From positions 1 through 18,710 of the forward strand of contig CABSBA010000008.1 in NCBI GenBank assembly GCA_902475825.1: a stretch of 18,710 nucleotides of DNA, read 5' to 3'. Both the position numbers and the translations under genes were made by a program. Under the pieces are notes generated by a model. The model saw only the letters and a list, made by a program, of their open reading frames with translations, ran no database searches and was not told the DNA's origin. Within the stretch, counting starts at the first letter, position 1; each line of letters starts with the position of its first letter. Source of the DNA: an uncultured Collinsella sp. (GTDB lineage: Bacteria; Actinomycetota; Coriobacteriia; Coriobacteriales; Coriobacteriaceae). Positions 6,686 through 14,397 of the stretch are shown here, piece by piece.

Positions 6686-6715
6686 AAGCGCCGTTCCCAC
6701 AAGGGGGCGGCGTTT
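6686..6715 (+). other. Intercistronic 13-bp RNA hairpin between rplE and rpsZ
   Basis: Arms 6686-6698 and 6703-6715 pair over 13 positions, three of them G-U, around an ACAA tetraloop. The 3' arm ends in TTT but no longer T-run follows, so it is not a clear terminator. It could be an attenuator, an RNA-processing site or a stabilising structure within the operon. Confidence 0.55.
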
Positions 6716-6749
6716 GGGGCGAACAATACTCTATGTGAGGAGGATATAA

Positions 6750-6935
6750 GTGGCTAAGACATCGATGATCGTCAAGTGCAATCGCAAGCAGAAGTTCTCT
6801 ACTCGTGAGTACACGCGCTGCCAGCGCTGCGGCCGTCCGCACTCTGTGTACCGCAAGTTCGGCCTGTGCCGTGTCTGCTTCCGTGAGCTTGCACTCAAGG
6901 GCGAGCTTCCCGGCGTTAAGAAGGCCAGCTGGTAA
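6750..6935 (+). CDS. rpsZ: Ribosomal protein S14, zinc-binding type Z (uS14)
   Basis: This 61-residue short S14 is the zinc-binding form. C24-x2-C27 and C40-x2-C43 form the ribbon, within [21 protein letters not shown]14 sits in the head of the 30S subunit. The start is GTG, preceded by GAGGAGGAT, and gives the conserved MAKTSMIVK opening. Its position between rplE and rpsH is the usual spc-operon place. Some bacteria carry a zinc-free second S14 elsewhere for zinc limitation; whether this genome does is not visible. Confidence 0.96.
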   Translation: MAKTSMIVKCNRKQKFSTREYTRCQRCGRPHSVYRKFGLCRVCFRELALKGELPGVKKASW

Positions 6936-6990
6936 GTCACTACCAGCGTTTCAAGCATCCGTTTGGAACAGGGAAAACGCGCTAGTTAGG

Positions 6991-7013
6991 CTTTGCCGTT
7001 AAGGGCGGCGAAG
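6991..7013 (+). other. Short hairpin in the rpsZ-rpsH gap
   Basis: CTTTGCCG (6991-6998) pairs with CGGCGAAG (7006-7013) over 8 positions with one G-U and a 7-base loop. It is in the 119-base leader of rpsH, about 40 bases before the start. No T-run follows. It may be an RNA control or processing element. Confidence 0.35.
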
Positions 7014-7054
7014 AACCAAGAGCACGTGTTCATCAAGAACGAAGGAGAATCTGT

Positions 7055-7453
7055 ATGAACCTTACAGACCCGATCGCAGATATGCTTACGCGCATCCGTA
7101 ACGCTAACTCTGTGAACAAGGCCACGGTCTCCATGCCGAGCAGCAAGAAGCTCGTCGAGATCGCTCGTGTTCTGCACGAGGAGGGCTACATCGAGGGCTA
7201 CGATGTCGAGGACACCGTTCCCCAGAAGACTCTGCACATCACGCTTAAGTATGGTCCCAAGAAGGCTAAGGTCATCAACGGCATCCGCCGCATTTCCAAG
7301 CCGGGCCTGCGTAAGTACACCGGCGTTGCCGACATGCCCCGCGTCCGCGGTGGCCTTGGTACCGCCATTATTTCCACCAGCCATGGCGTTATGACCGACC
7401 GCGATGCTCGCAAGCACAACGTCGGCGGCGAGATCATCGCTTACGTCTGGTAA
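7055..7453 (+). CDS. rpsH: Ribosomal protein S8 (uS8)
   Basis: This 132-residue protein is full length for S8. It opens [18 protein letters not shown], typical of the family, and ends in the signature region [33 protein letters not shown] (about residues 101-132, quoted as landmarks [10 protein letters not shown] and GGEIIAYVW). S8 binds 16S rRNA helix 21 in the 30S platform. In E. coli it represses the spc operon by binding mRNA near rplE; whether that happens here is untested. The ATG is preceded by GAAGGAGAA. The 119-base gap upstream is large for this operon. Confidence 0.97.
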   Translation: MNLTDPIADMLTRIRNANSVNKATVSMPSSKKLVEIARVLHEEGYIEGYDVEDTVPQKTLHITLKYGPKKAKVINGIRRISKPGLRKYTGVADMPRVRGGLGTAIISTSHGVMTDRDARKHNVGGEIIAYVW

Positions 7454-7486
7454 TTCGCTCGGTAGGTAGAAGGAAAGGAGATCACC

Positions 7487-8023
7487 GTGTCTCGTATCGG
7501 TAATAAGCCTGTCCAGATTCCCGCCGGAGTCGAAGTGGCAGTCAACGGCAACAACGTTGTCGTCAAGGGCCCCAAGGGCCAGCTCGAGCTCGATGTCTTT
7601 GAGAAGCTCGCTATCAACGTCGAGGACAACGTCCTCACCGTTTCCCGTCCCGACGACGAGCGTGAGACCCGTGCCCGCCACGGTCTCACCCGCGCTCTCA
7701 TCCACAACATGGTTGTTGGCGTTTCCGAGGGCTTCGAGAAGAAGCTCGAGCTCGCCGGCGTCGGTTACCGCGTGCAGCAGAAGGGTAAGAACCTCGAGTT
7801 CTCCCTGGGCTTCTCGCACCCCGTGATCGTCGAGGCTCCCGAGGGCATCACCTTCGAGGTTCCCGACAACACCCACGTGAACGTCAAGGGTATCAACAAG
7901 CAGCAGGTCGGTCAGATCGCCGCTGAGATCCGCGGCCATCGTCCTCCCGAGCCTTACAAGGGCAAGGGTATCCACTATGTTGGCGAGCACATCCGCCGCA
8001 AGCTGGGTAAGGCCGCCAAGTAG
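7487..8023 (+). CDS. rplF: Ribosomal protein L6 (uL6)
   Basis: This 178-residue protein has the standard L6 length and two similar domains. It begins [16 protein letters not shown] and carries the C-terminal L6 landmark [13 protein letters not shown] near residues 151-163. L6 lies near the sarcin-ricin loop and factor-binding site of the 50S subunit. The start is GTG with AAAGGAG six bases upstream. It follows rpsH by 33 bases and precedes rplR across a 75-base gap with a hairpin. Confidence 0.97.
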   Translation: MSRIGNKPVQIPAGVEVAVNGNNVVVKGPKGQLELDVFEKLAINVEDNVLTVSRPDDERETRARHGLTRALIHNMVVGVSEGFEKKLELAGVGYRVQQKGKNLEFSLGFSHPVIVEAPEGITFEVPDNTHVNVKGINKQQVGQIAAEIRGHRPPEPYKGKGIHYVGEHIRRKLGKAAK

Positions 8024-8048
8024 TCGTAACCGACTCACTCGCATAAGA

Positions 8049-8070
8049 CCAGCACCCCGTTAGGTGCTGG
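8049..8070 (+). other. Perfect 8-bp hairpin in the rplF-rplR gap
   Basis: CCAGCACC (8049-8056) and GGTGCTGG (8063-8070) enclose a 6-base loop. A run of five T (8082-8086) starts 11 bases after the stem, too far for a classical terminator. Position and strength suggest partial attenuation or an RNA-stability element. Confidence 0.45.
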
Positions 8071-8098
8071 CAAGATCAACCTTTTTAGGAGTTTACGT

Positions 8099-8467
8099 AT
8101 GAACAAGCATAAGGCGAAGCTGGAAGGCCTCAAGCGTCGTCAGCGTCGTGTTCGCGGCAAGGTCTCGGGTACCGCCGAGCGTCCGCGTCTTCGCGTGACC
8201 CGTACTAACGCCAACATCTATGCCCAGATCATCGACGACAGCAAGGGCTCCAGCCTGACGCTCGTCTCCGCCTCGACCCTCGAGGCCGAGTTCAAGGGCA
8301 CCCACACTTCGAACAAGGAGGCTGCGGAGAAGGTCGGTCAGCTCGTTGGCAAGCGTGCCATCGAGGCCGGCATCACCAAGGTCGCTTTCGATCGTGGTGG
8401 CCGTATCTACCATGGCCGCGTCAAGGCCCTCGCCGACGGTGCTCGTGCCGCCGGTCTCGAGTTCTAG
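8099..8467 (+). CDS. rplR: Ribosomal protein L18 (uL18)
   Basis: This 122-residue protein is of normal L18 length. It has a basic N-terminus ([20 protein letters not shown] at about 12-31), the [12 protein letters not shown] strand region and the terminal [20 protein letters not shown] block. L18 binds 5S rRNA with L5. TTTAGGAGTT precedes the ATG. The rpsE ribosome site (AGGAGGT) overlaps its stop codon, a sign of coupled translation. Confidence 0.97.
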   Translation: MNKHKAKLEGLKRRQRRVRGKVSGTAERPRLRVTRTNANIYAQIIDDSKGSSLTLVSASTLEAEFKGTHTSNKEAAEKVGQLVGKRAIEAGITKVAFDRGGRIYHGRVKALADGARAAGLEF

Positions 8468-8481
8468 GAGGTATGTAGCAC

Positions 8482-9006
8482 ATGGCTCGTAATCAGAAGC
8501 AGCAGCGCGAGGCCTCCGAGTTCGAGGAGCGCGTCGTTTACATCAACCGCGTGTCGAAGACCGTCAAGGGTGGTCGTCGCATGAGCCTCGTCGCTCTCGT
8601 CGTCGTTGGCGACGGCAAGGGCAACGTCGGCGTTGGCATGGGCAAGTCCGCTGAGGTGCCCATGGCCATCTCCAAGGCGTCTCTCGATGCCAAGAAGAAC
8701 ATGTTCCACGTGCCGGTGACCGAGCAGGGCACCATTCCGCACGAGGTTCTCGGTCACTTTGGTGCCGGCCGCATCATCATCAAGCCCGCTGTCGAGGGTA
8801 CCGGCGTTATCGCCGGCGGCGCTGTGCGTCCCCTCTTCGAGCTTGCTGGCATCAAGAACGTCCTGTCCAAGTCCCTCGGTACCGACAACGGCCTCAACAT
8901 CATCAAGGCTGCCGTCGAGGGCCTCAAGGAGCTCTCCAGCCCTGAGGACGTCGCGGCTCGCCGTGGCCTGACGGTCTCCGAGATGTTCGTCGGTAAGGAG
9001 AACTAA
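8482..9006 (+). CDS. rpsE: Ribosomal protein S5 (uS5)
   Basis: This 174-residue protein has the N-terminal double-stranded-RNA-binding fold ([22 protein letters not shown], landmarks VKGGRR and [12 protein letters not shown] at about 29-57). The C-terminal S5 domain contains [21 protein letters not shown]5 takes part in 30S decoding accuracy and mRNA helicase function at the entry channel. AGGAGGT lies 10 bases upstream of the ATG. The gene is separated from rpmD by two bases. Confidence 0.97.
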   Translation: MARNQKQQREASEFEERVVYINRVSKTVKGGRRMSLVALVVVGDGKGNVGVGMGKSAEVPMAISKASLDAKKNMFHVPVTEQGTIPHEVLGHFGAGRIIIKPAVEGTGVIAGGAVRPLFELAGIKNVLSKSLGTDNGLNIIKAAVEGLKELSSPEDVAARRGLTVSEMFVGKEN

Positions 9007-9008
9007 GC

Positions 9009-9191
9009 ATGGCTGACACCATCAAGATCAAGCAGGTCCGCAGCACCAATGGTTGCAAGCAGGACCAGGTCCGTACTGTCCGTGCCCTCGGTCTCCACAG
9101 GATCCGCGAGGTTCGCGAGATTGCTGACAACGAGTCCGTCCGCGGCATGATCTTCAAGGTCAAGCACCTTGTCGAGATTGTAGAGGAGTAG
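9009..9191 (+). CDS. rpmD: Ribosomal protein L30 (uL30)
   Basis: This 60-residue protein matches bacterial L30. It has IKIKQVRSTNGCKQDQVRTV at the N-terminus, the LGLHRIREVREIAD centre and MIFKVKHLVEI at the end. L30 is a small peripheral 50S protein. Its ribosome site (GTAAGGAGA) lies inside the end of rpsE, and rplO begins three bases after its stop, so rpsE, rpmD and rplO are probably translated in a coupled way. Confidence 0.96.
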   Translation: MADTIKIKQVRSTNGCKQDQVRTVRALGLHRIREVREIADNESVRGMIFKVKHLVEIVEE

Positions 9192-9194
9192 CAA

Positions 9195-9644
9195 ATGCAG
9201 CTTCACGATCTTACTCCCGCGCCCGGTTCCACCAAGAACCGCAAGCGCGTCGGCCGTGGCAATTCTTCGGGTCACGGCACCACTTCTGGCCGCGGTCAGA
9301 AGGGCCAGGGTTCCCGCTCTGGCGGCACCAAGGGTGCCGGCTTCGAGGGTGGCCAGACTCCGCTGGCTATGCGCCTGCCCAAGCTTCCGGGCTTCCGCAA
9401 CCCCCGTCGTATCGAGTACACCGCTGTTAACGTTGAGCGTCTCGAGCGCAAGTTCGAGAACGGCGCTGTGATCGACGGTGCCGCTCTTAAGGCCGCTCGC
9501 ATCACCAAGAGCGAGTTCGAGCCCGTCAAGGTGCTCGGCAATGGTGAGCTCACCAAGAAGTTCACGGTCAAGGTCGACAAGGTCAGCGCTTCTGCGCAGG
9601 CCAAGATCGAGGCCGCCGGCGGAAAGGTCGAGCTGCCGTGCTAA
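9195..9644 (+). CDS. rplO: Ribosomal protein L15 (uL15)
   Basis: This 149-residue protein has L15 features. The Gly/Arg/Ser-rich extended N-terminus ([20 protein letters not shown] at about 18-37) threads into 23S rRNA, and [12 protein letters not shown] follows. The C-terminal globular part ends in [18 protein letters not shown] in the tail of rpmD serves as the ribosome site. The last seven bases (GTGCTAA) contain the secY start codon. Confidence 0.97.
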   Translation: MQLHDLTPAPGSTKNRKRVGRGNSSGHGTTSGRGQKGQGSRSGGTKGAGFEGGQTPLAMRLPKLPGFRNPRRIEYTAVNVERLERKFENGAVIDGAALKAARITKSEFEPVKVLGNGELTKKFTVKVDKVSASAQAKIEAAGGKVELPC

Positions 9645-10924
9645 ATGGTCTTAAGAATGCTTTCCGCATCAAAGAATTGCGCGAAAAGATTCTTTTTACC
9701 ATAGCTATGCTCGTCGTGTACCGCATTGGTGCGCACGTTCCTGTGCCCGGCATTCCCTTCCAGGGGATGCTGGGCCTTTTCTCGACCGATAACAATTCGG
9801 TCGCCGCAGGTGCTATGGCCCTCCTGAATCTTTTCTCTGGTGGCGCGTTGAGCTATGTTTCGGTGTTCTCCCTGGGCATCATGCCTTACATCACCAGCTC
9901 GATCATCCTCCAGATGCTCCAGGCCGTTGTGCCTTCCCTGCATGAGCTTGCCCGCGAGGGCGAGGTCGGTCAGACCAAGATTACGCAGTATTCGCGTTAC
10001 CTCACCCTGGCTCTGGCAATCCTCAACTCCGTGGGTTACCTCTTCCTCTTTAAGAGCTTCGGCATCAGCTTTAATGGCGCCGGCGCTCCCGAGATCATCT
10101 TCGACCTCATGATCGTCGGCACGCTCACCGCGGGCGCCATGCTGATCATGTGGATTGGTGAGCTCATCACCCAGCGCGGTATCGGCAATGGCATGTCGCT
10201 GATCATCTTCGCGAACATCATGGCCGGTCTTCCGCAGGCGATTTTCTCCAGCACCGAGAGTAACGCCGGTGGCATCATCACCATGGTGATCATCTGCGCC
10301 ATCATCCTGCTGGTCATCCCGCTGATCGTTTTCCTCGAGCGCGGCCAGCGCCGCATCCCGGTCTCCTACGCCAAGCGCGTCGTGGGCCGTCGCATGATGG
10401 GTGGCCAGACCACCTACCTGCCCATCAAGGTCAACACCGCGGGTGTCGTGCCGATCATCTTCGCTTCGGCGCTGCTGTACTTCCCGGCTCAGATTGCCGT
10501 GTTCTTCCCCGGCATCGGCTGGATTCAGGCAGTTGCCTCTGCGCTTTCGACCGGTTGGCTCAACTGGGTGCTTAACGTTGTCCTCATCGTGTTCTTCGCG
10601 TACTTCTACACCTCCATGGTGTTCAACCCCGATGACACGGCCGACAACCTTAAGAAGCAGGGCGGCTTTATTCCGGGCGTCCGTCCGGGTAGGGCTACCG
10701 CGGCCTACATCAAGAACGCGCTCAACAAGATCACGCTTCCCAGCGCTGTCTTTTTGGCGCTCATCGCCATCGTGCCTTCGATCATCTTCTCCTTCACGGG
10801 TAACCATCTGATCCAGGCGTTTGGCGGCACGTCCATCCTCATCATGGTCGGCGTCGTGCTCGACACGGTCGATAAGCTCGAAGGCCAGATCAAGATGTAT
10901 GATTACGATGGATTCTTTAAATAG
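9638..10924 (+). CDS. secY: Preprotein translocase subunit SecY
   Basis: This 428-residue channel subunit of the Sec translocon spans the membrane ten times by hydropathy. Landmarks are the start [19 protein letters not shown], the first SecY signature region [15 protein letters not shown] (78-92), the cytosolic loop [14 protein letters not shown] (234-247) and loop [13 protein letters not shown] (339-351), used in SecA and ribosome contact. The start is GTG and overlaps the end of rplO by seven bases. Starting here gives the N-terminus expected for the family, and an ATG seven bases later is out of frame. GGAAAGGT inside rplO is the likely ribosome site, so translation should be coupled to rplO. 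Confidence 0.96.
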   Translation: MLNGLKNAFRIKELREKILFTIAMLVVYRIGAHVPVPGIPFQGMLGLFSTDNNSVAAGAMALLNLFSGGALSYVSVFSLGIMPYITSSIILQMLQAVVPSLHELAREGEVGQTKITQYSRYLTLALAILNSVGYLFLFKSFGISFNGAGAPEIIFDLMIVGTLTAGAMLIMWIGELITQRGIGNGMSLIIFANIMAGLPQAIFSSTESNAGGIITMVIICAIILLVIPLIVFLERGQRRIPVSYAKRVVGRRMMGGQTTYLPIKVNTAGVVPIIFASALLYFPAQIAVFFPGIGWIQAVASALSTGWLNWVLNVVLIVFFAYFYTSMVFNPDDTADNLKKQGGFIPGVRPGRATAAYIKNALNKITLPSAVFLALIAIVPSIIFSFTGNHLIQAFGGTSILIMVGVVLDTVDKLEGQIKMYDYDGFFK

Positions 10925-10942
10925 GCTAGAGGAGGATTGCTC

Positions 10943-11569
10943 ATGAACCTCGTATTGCTCGGAGCTCCGGGTGCCGGTAAGGGCACTGTCGCACAGGAGC
11001 TCGTCGCCGAGTTTGGCGTCGCTCACATTTCCACGGGCGACCTGCTGCGTGCTGCCGTCAAGGGTGGCACCGAGCTTGGTATTCAGGCTAAGAAGTACAT
11101 GGACGCTGGCGAGCTCGTTCCCGACCAGCTCGTGATCGACCTTGTCAAGGAGCGCCTTGCCGCCGATGACGCCCAGCAGGGCTTCATCCTCGACGGCTTC
11201 CCGCGCAACACCGCCCAGGCTGTGACGCTCGATTCCGAGCTCTCCGCCATGGGTCGCGAGATCGACTGCGCCCTTCTGGTCGACGTGGCCCCCGAGGTCA
11301 TCATCGATCGTCTGTCTTCGCGTCGCACCTGCCGCGCCTGCGGTTACACCGGCACTGCTGCCGATGCTACCTGCCCCAAGTGCGGCGGCGAGATGTATCA
11401 GCGCGACGACGACAAGCCCGAGACCATCAAGAACCGTCTCGACGTCTACGAGAAGTCCACGAGCCCGCTCGTCGACTACTATCGTGGTCAGGGTCTGCTC
11501 AAGTCGGTCAACGGTGACCAGGCTCGCGAGACCGTGTACGGGGATGTCAAAGAGGCTCTCGGTCTATGA
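10943..11569 (+). CDS. adk: Adenylate kinase with zinc-type lid
   Basis: This enzyme interconverts ATP plus AMP and 2 ADP in the cytosol. The 208 residues carry the P-loop GAPGAGKG (7-14), the AMP-binding FILDGFPRN (81-89) and a lid with C130-x2-C133 and C144-x2-C147, the zinc-binding form common in Gram-positive bacteria. The ATG is chosen over an in-frame TTG six bases upstream because AGAGGAGG sits seven bases before the ATG and the protein then begins MNLVLLGAPG as usual. The stop overlaps the map start (ATGA). The secY-adk-map order is standard. Confidence 0.97.
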   Translation: MNLVLLGAPGAGKGTVAQELVAEFGVAHISTGDLLRAAVKGGTELGIQAKKYMDAGELVPDQLVIDLVKERLAADDAQQGFILDGFPRNTAQAVTLDSELSAMGREIDCALLVDVAPEVIIDRLSSRRTCRACGYTGTAADATCPKCGGEMYQRDDDKPETIKNRLDVYEKSTSPLVDYYRGQGLLKSVNGDQARETVYGDVKEALGL

Positions 11570-12354
11570 TCAAGATTAAGTCTGCAACGCAAATCGAGCA
11601 GATGAAGAAGGCAGGAGCGCTATCTAAGATGGCGCTCCGCCACGTTGGAGCCATGGTTCGCCCCGGCGTGTCGACCTTCGAACTTGATCAGCTTGCCGAG
11701 CAGATTATCCGCATGCATGGCGGCACCCCGGCCTTTAAGGGTTACGGCGGGTTCCCCGGAACCATTTGCGCATCAATCAACGATGCCGTGGTCCACGGTA
11801 TTCCCAACCCCGATATGATCCTGCGCGATGGCGATATCATCTCCATCGATACGGGAGCTGTCGTTGACGGTTGGGTTGGCGATAACGCCTGGACGTTTTT
11901 CGTCGGCACGCCCACGCCCGAGGCCAAGGCCCTGTGCGAGGTTACGCGCGATTGCCTTAAGGCTGCCATCGAGCAGGCTGTTCCCGGTAACCATATCGGG
12001 GACGTCGGGTATGCTGTTCAGTCCCTCGCCGAGTCTCACGGTTACGGCGTGCTTCGCGATTACGTGGGCCATGGCATTGGCCGCGTGATGCACGAGGACC
12101 CCAACGTTCCAAATTATGGAAAGAAGGGGAGAGGCGTTCGCCTTCAGGCTGGTATGGTCATCGCCATCGAGCCGATGGTGACGATGGGTTCCAATCATGT
12201 GAGCACGGGCTCCGATGGTTGGATCGTAACGACCAATGACCACCTGCCCGCCGCGCACTACGAGAACACCGTCGCCATTACCAATGACGGTCCGGTGATT
12301 CTCACTACCGACGCGCAAGGCGCTTGGTGTTCCTTGCAAGGCGGAGAAATGTAA
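11566..12354 (+). CDS. map: Methionine aminopeptidase, type I
   Basis: This enzyme removes the initiator methionine from new proteins. The 262 residues contain the pita-bread-fold metal ligands D95 and D106 (in IDTGAVVDGWVGDN), H169 (in YVGHGIG), E202 (IAIEPM) and E233 (HYENTVAIT), with H77 as the conserved substrate-site histidine. There is no N-terminal zinc-finger extension. The ATGA overlap with adk implies coupled translation. A short C-terminal tail ends in QGGEM. A promoter-like gap follows before infA. Confidence 0.96.
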   Translation: MIKIKSATQIEQMKKAGALSKMALRHVGAMVRPGVSTFELDQLAEQIIRMHGGTPAFKGYGGFPGTICASINDAVVHGIPNPDMILRDGDIISIDTGAVVDGWVGDNAWTFFVGTPTPEAKALCEVTRDCLKAAIEQAVPGNHIGDVGYAVQSLAESHGYGVLRDYVGHGIGRVMHEDPNVPNYGKKGRGVRLQAGMVIAIEPMVTMGSNHVSTGSDGWIVTTNDHLPAAHYENTVAITNDGPVILTTDAQGAWCSLQGGEM

Positions 12355-12390
12355 CAAGTTTCACGTAGATGTGGAGCCATTACGAAGATA

Positions 12391-12419
12391 TTACGATACG
12401 TGCATGCGTATTGTAGAAT
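12391..12419 (+). promoter_or_regulatory. Promoter-like site upstream of infA with internal dyad
   Basis: TTACGA (12391-12396) and TAGAAT (12414-12419) are separated by 17 bases. The -10 is five of six to consensus, the -35 only three of six. Between them is the dyad ATACG (12396-12400) / CGTAT (12407-12411). The 104-base map-infA gap is locally AT-rich. This would let infA and the downstream rpmJ-rplQ genes be transcribed separately. Confidence 0.45.
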
Positions 12420-12458
12420 ACTCAATCGCTGTCGTTTTCTAGAGAAAGATGATTGCTT

Positions 12459-12677
12459 GTGAAGAAGGAAGACGCAATTGAGCTCGAGGGTACGGTAAAG
12501 GAACCGCTGCCCAACGCCATGTTTAAGGTTGAGCTCGAGAACGGTCATTCGGTTCTGTGCAACATTTCTGGCAAGATCCGAATGAATTACATCCGCATTC
12601 TCCCCGGTGACAGGGTTGTCGTGGAGCTTTCCCCGTACGACCTGACCCGCGGCCGCATCACCTATCGCTATAAATAG
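12459..12677 (+). CDS. infA: Translation initiation factor IF-1
   Basis: This 72-residue OB-fold protein binds the 30S A site during initiation. [46 protein letters not shown] and the DLTRGRI ending match IF-1 throughout. The GTG start gives exactly the family's usual 72 residues. An in-frame TTG six bases earlier would add two residues, and a nearby ATG at 12449 is out of frame and gives only ten codons. The ribosome site is weak (AGAGAAAGATGA), which may limit its expression relative to neighbours. Confidence 0.94.
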   Translation: MKKEDAIELEGTVKEPLPNAMFKVELENGHSVLCNISGKIRMNYIRILPGDRVVVELSPYDLTRGRITYRYK

Positions 12678-12827
12678 CGGCACGCATACACGCACTCCTT
12701 TTCCGACTGCAGGCTTAGCTCAACCTACGGTCGGTTTGCGTGTGAAGACCAGCCATAGTTTTAAACGCCTGCGGCTGGGCGAGTAGATAGTAGGGAAGTA
12801 GTTTGAGCGCTACCGAAAGGAAGAACG
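12678..12827 (+). promoter_or_regulatory. Structured leader between infA and rpmJ
   Basis: This 150-base gap holds nested complementarity. ACACGCA (12688-12694) pairs with TGCGTGT (12737-12743), and inside it CCGAC (12703-12707) pairs with GTCGG (12730-12734). A second stem follows, CCAGCC (12749-12754) with GGCTGG (12773-12778). No T-run follows either. It is the longest gap inside the ribosomal block and could be an RNA control region for rpmJ-rpsM-rpsK-rpsD-rpoA-rplQ. In E. coli the equivalent genes are controlled by S4 binding an mRNA pseudoknot; similarity to that is not shown. Confidence 0.4.
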
Positions 12828-12941
12828 ATGAAGGTACGTCCTTCGGTCAAGAAGATGTGCGATAAGTGCAAAATCATTAGGCGCCATGGCAAGGTCCTCG
12901 TTATTTGCGAGAACCCCCGTCATAAGCAGCGTCAGGGTTAA
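12828..12941 (+). CDS. rpmJ: Ribosomal protein L36, zinc-binding form (bL36)
   Basis: This 37-residue protein reads [20 protein letters not shown] and continues to [10 protein letters not shown]. The zinc ligands C11, C14, C27 and H32 are all present, so this is the zinc-containing form. L36 is a small 50S protein that helps fold 23S rRNA. GAAAGGAAG precedes the ATG. It sits between infA and rpsM as in most actinobacteria and Firmicutes. Confidence 0.95.
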   Translation: MKVRPSVKKMCDKCKIIRRHGKVLVICENPRHKQRQG

Positions 12942-12955
12942 GAGAGGAGACTACG

Positions 12956-13330
12956 TTGGCCCGTATTAATGGTGTCGACCTCCCGCGTGAGAAGCGCGTT
13001 GAGATCGGTCTGACCTACATTTACGGCATCGGCCGCACCACTGCGACGAAGATTTGCGTCGAGTGCAACGTTAACGTGGATACGCGCGTTAAGGACCTCA
13101 CCGAGGATGAGGTTAACGCCATCCGCGATTATATCGATAAGAACCAGATCATGGTTGAGGGTGACCTCCGCCGTGAGCGCAACCAGAACGTCAAGCGTCT
13201 TATGGACATCGGCTGCAACCGCGGCCTTCGTCACCGCAAGGGCCTCCCGGTCCGCGGCCAGCGCACCCACACTAACGCTCGTACCCGCAAGGGCCCGAAG
13301 CGTCAGATCGGTGCTAAGAAGAAGAAATAA
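12956..13330 (+). CDS. rpsM: Ribosomal protein S13 (uS13)
   Basis: This 124-residue protein starts at TTG, giving the expected [20 protein letters not shown] opening. [11 protein letters not shown] (about 25-35) and the basic C-terminal tail [16 protein letters not shown] are typical of S13. S13 lies in the 30S head and contacts the P-site tRNA and 50S bridge. AGAGGAG upstream is a strong ribosome site that compensates for the uncommon start codon. The gap to rpmJ is 14 bases. Confidence 0.96.
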   Translation: MARINGVDLPREKRVEIGLTYIYGIGRTTATKICVECNVNVDTRVKDLTEDEVNAIRDYIDKNQIMVEGDLRRERNQNVKRLMDIGCNRGLRHRKGLPVRGQRTHTNARTRKGPKRQIGAKKKK

Positions 13331-13344
13331 GGAGCGCTAGATAG

Positions 13345-13749
13345 ATGGCTACTGCTAAGAAGAACGTTCGCGCTGCCCGTCTGAAGCGCGCGGACCGTAA
13401 GAACATTTCCGTGGGCCAGGCTCACATTCGTTCTACGTTCAATAACACGATCGTTTCGATCACCGATCCCCAGGGCAACGTCATTTCCTGGAAGTCGGCT
13501 GGCCAGGTGGGCTTCAAGGGCTCCCGTAAGTCCACGCCGTTCGCTGCCCAGATGGCTGCCGAGGCTGCTGCCAAGCAGGCCATGGAGCACGGTATGAAGA
13601 AGGTTTCCGTCTTCGTCAAGGGCCCCGGCTCCGGTCGTGAGACCGCCATCCGCTCCCTCCAGGCTGCTGGCCTCGAGGTCTCGAGCATCCAGGACAAGAC
13701 CCCCATTCCGCACAACGGCTGCCGCCCCAAGAAGCGTCGCCGCGTGTAA
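13345..13749 (+). CDS. rpsK: Ribosomal protein S11 (uS11)
   Basis: This 134-residue protein has the S11 core [20 protein letters not shown] (about 27-46), the [12 protein letters not shown] segment and the closing [15 protein letters not shown]11 forms the 30S platform near the mRNA exit. TAAGGAGC lies upstream of the ATG, overlapping the rpsM stop. rpsD follows 19 bases later. Confidence 0.97.
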   Translation: MATAKKNVRAARLKRADRKNISVGQAHIRSTFNNTIVSITDPQGNVISWKSAGQVGFKGSRKSTPFAAQMAAEAAAKQAMEHGMKKVSVFVKGPGSGRETAIRSLQAAGLEVSSIQDKTPIPHNGCRPKKRRRV

Positions 13750-13768
13750 CTGAAAGGATCGTATCAAT

Positions 13769-14365
13769 ATGGCAATCGACAGGACTCCTGTTCTTAAGCG
13801 CTGCCGTCAGCTCGGGATCGATCCCGCTGAGCTCGGTTACAGCAGCAAGAAGGAATCTATCCGTCAGCCCAAGCGCCGTCGCAAGGAATCTGAGTACGGC
13901 ATGCAGCTGCGTGAGAAGCAGAAGGTCAAGTTCATCTATGGCGTTCTGGAGAAGCAGTTCCACGGCTACTTCAACAAGGCCCGTAAGATGAACGGCGTCA
14001 CCGGTGAGAACCTCATGATCATTCTTGAGTCTCGCCTCGACAACGTCGTCTTCCGTCTTGGCTTCGCCCGCACCCGCAAAGAGGCTCGTCAGTCCGTCCG
14101 TCACGGTCACTTCACCGTGAACGGCAAGCGCGTGGACATTCCGTCCTACCGCGTCAAGGCCGGCGACGTCGTCGCTGTCGGCGAGAAGTTCCGTGACCTC
14201 CTCCCCATCAAGGAGGCCCTGATTTCCTCCGAGCGCTTTGAGGTCCCTGGCTGGCTCGAGGTCGATATCGAGAAGCTGTCTGGTAACGTGCTCGCTCTGC
14301 CGACGCGTGAGCAGATCAGCGGTGATATCAACGAGCAGCTCATCGTCGAGCTCTACTCTAAGTAG
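13769..14365 (+). CDS. rpsD: Ribosomal protein S4 (uS4), zinc-free form
   Basis: This 198-residue protein has the S4 N-terminal helical region (RRKESEYGMQLREKQKVKFIYG) and an S4 RNA-binding domain near 90-155 (LDNVVFRLGFARTRKEARQSV, then FTVNGKRVDIPSYRVKAGD). S4 starts assembly of the 30S body. Only one cysteine is present near the N-terminus (in KRCRQLG), so the four-cysteine zinc site of other S4 proteins is missing. In some bacteria S4 represses this operon by binding its mRNA; no evidence either way here. GAAAGGATC precedes the ATG. Confidence 0.97.
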   Translation: MAIDRTPVLKRCRQLGIDPAELGYSSKKESIRQPKRRRKESEYGMQLREKQKVKFIYGVLEKQFHGYFNKARKMNGVTGENLMIILESRLDNVVFRLGFARTRKEARQSVRHGHFTVNGKRVDIPSYRVKAGDVVAVGEKFRDLLPIKEALISSERFEVPGWLEVDIEKLSGNVLALPTREQISGDINEQLIVELYSK

Positions 14366-14397
14366 TCCATCCGGGCTGCTGAGGCTGGAGGTAATAC

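Noticed and set aside
9641..11026. Long minus-strand open frame (461 codons) opposite secY and the start of adk
   Set aside because: It is Asp/His/Glu/Arg-rich with no recognisable domain and lies exactly opposite strongly supported genes; long antisense frames are expected from the GC-rich codon bias.
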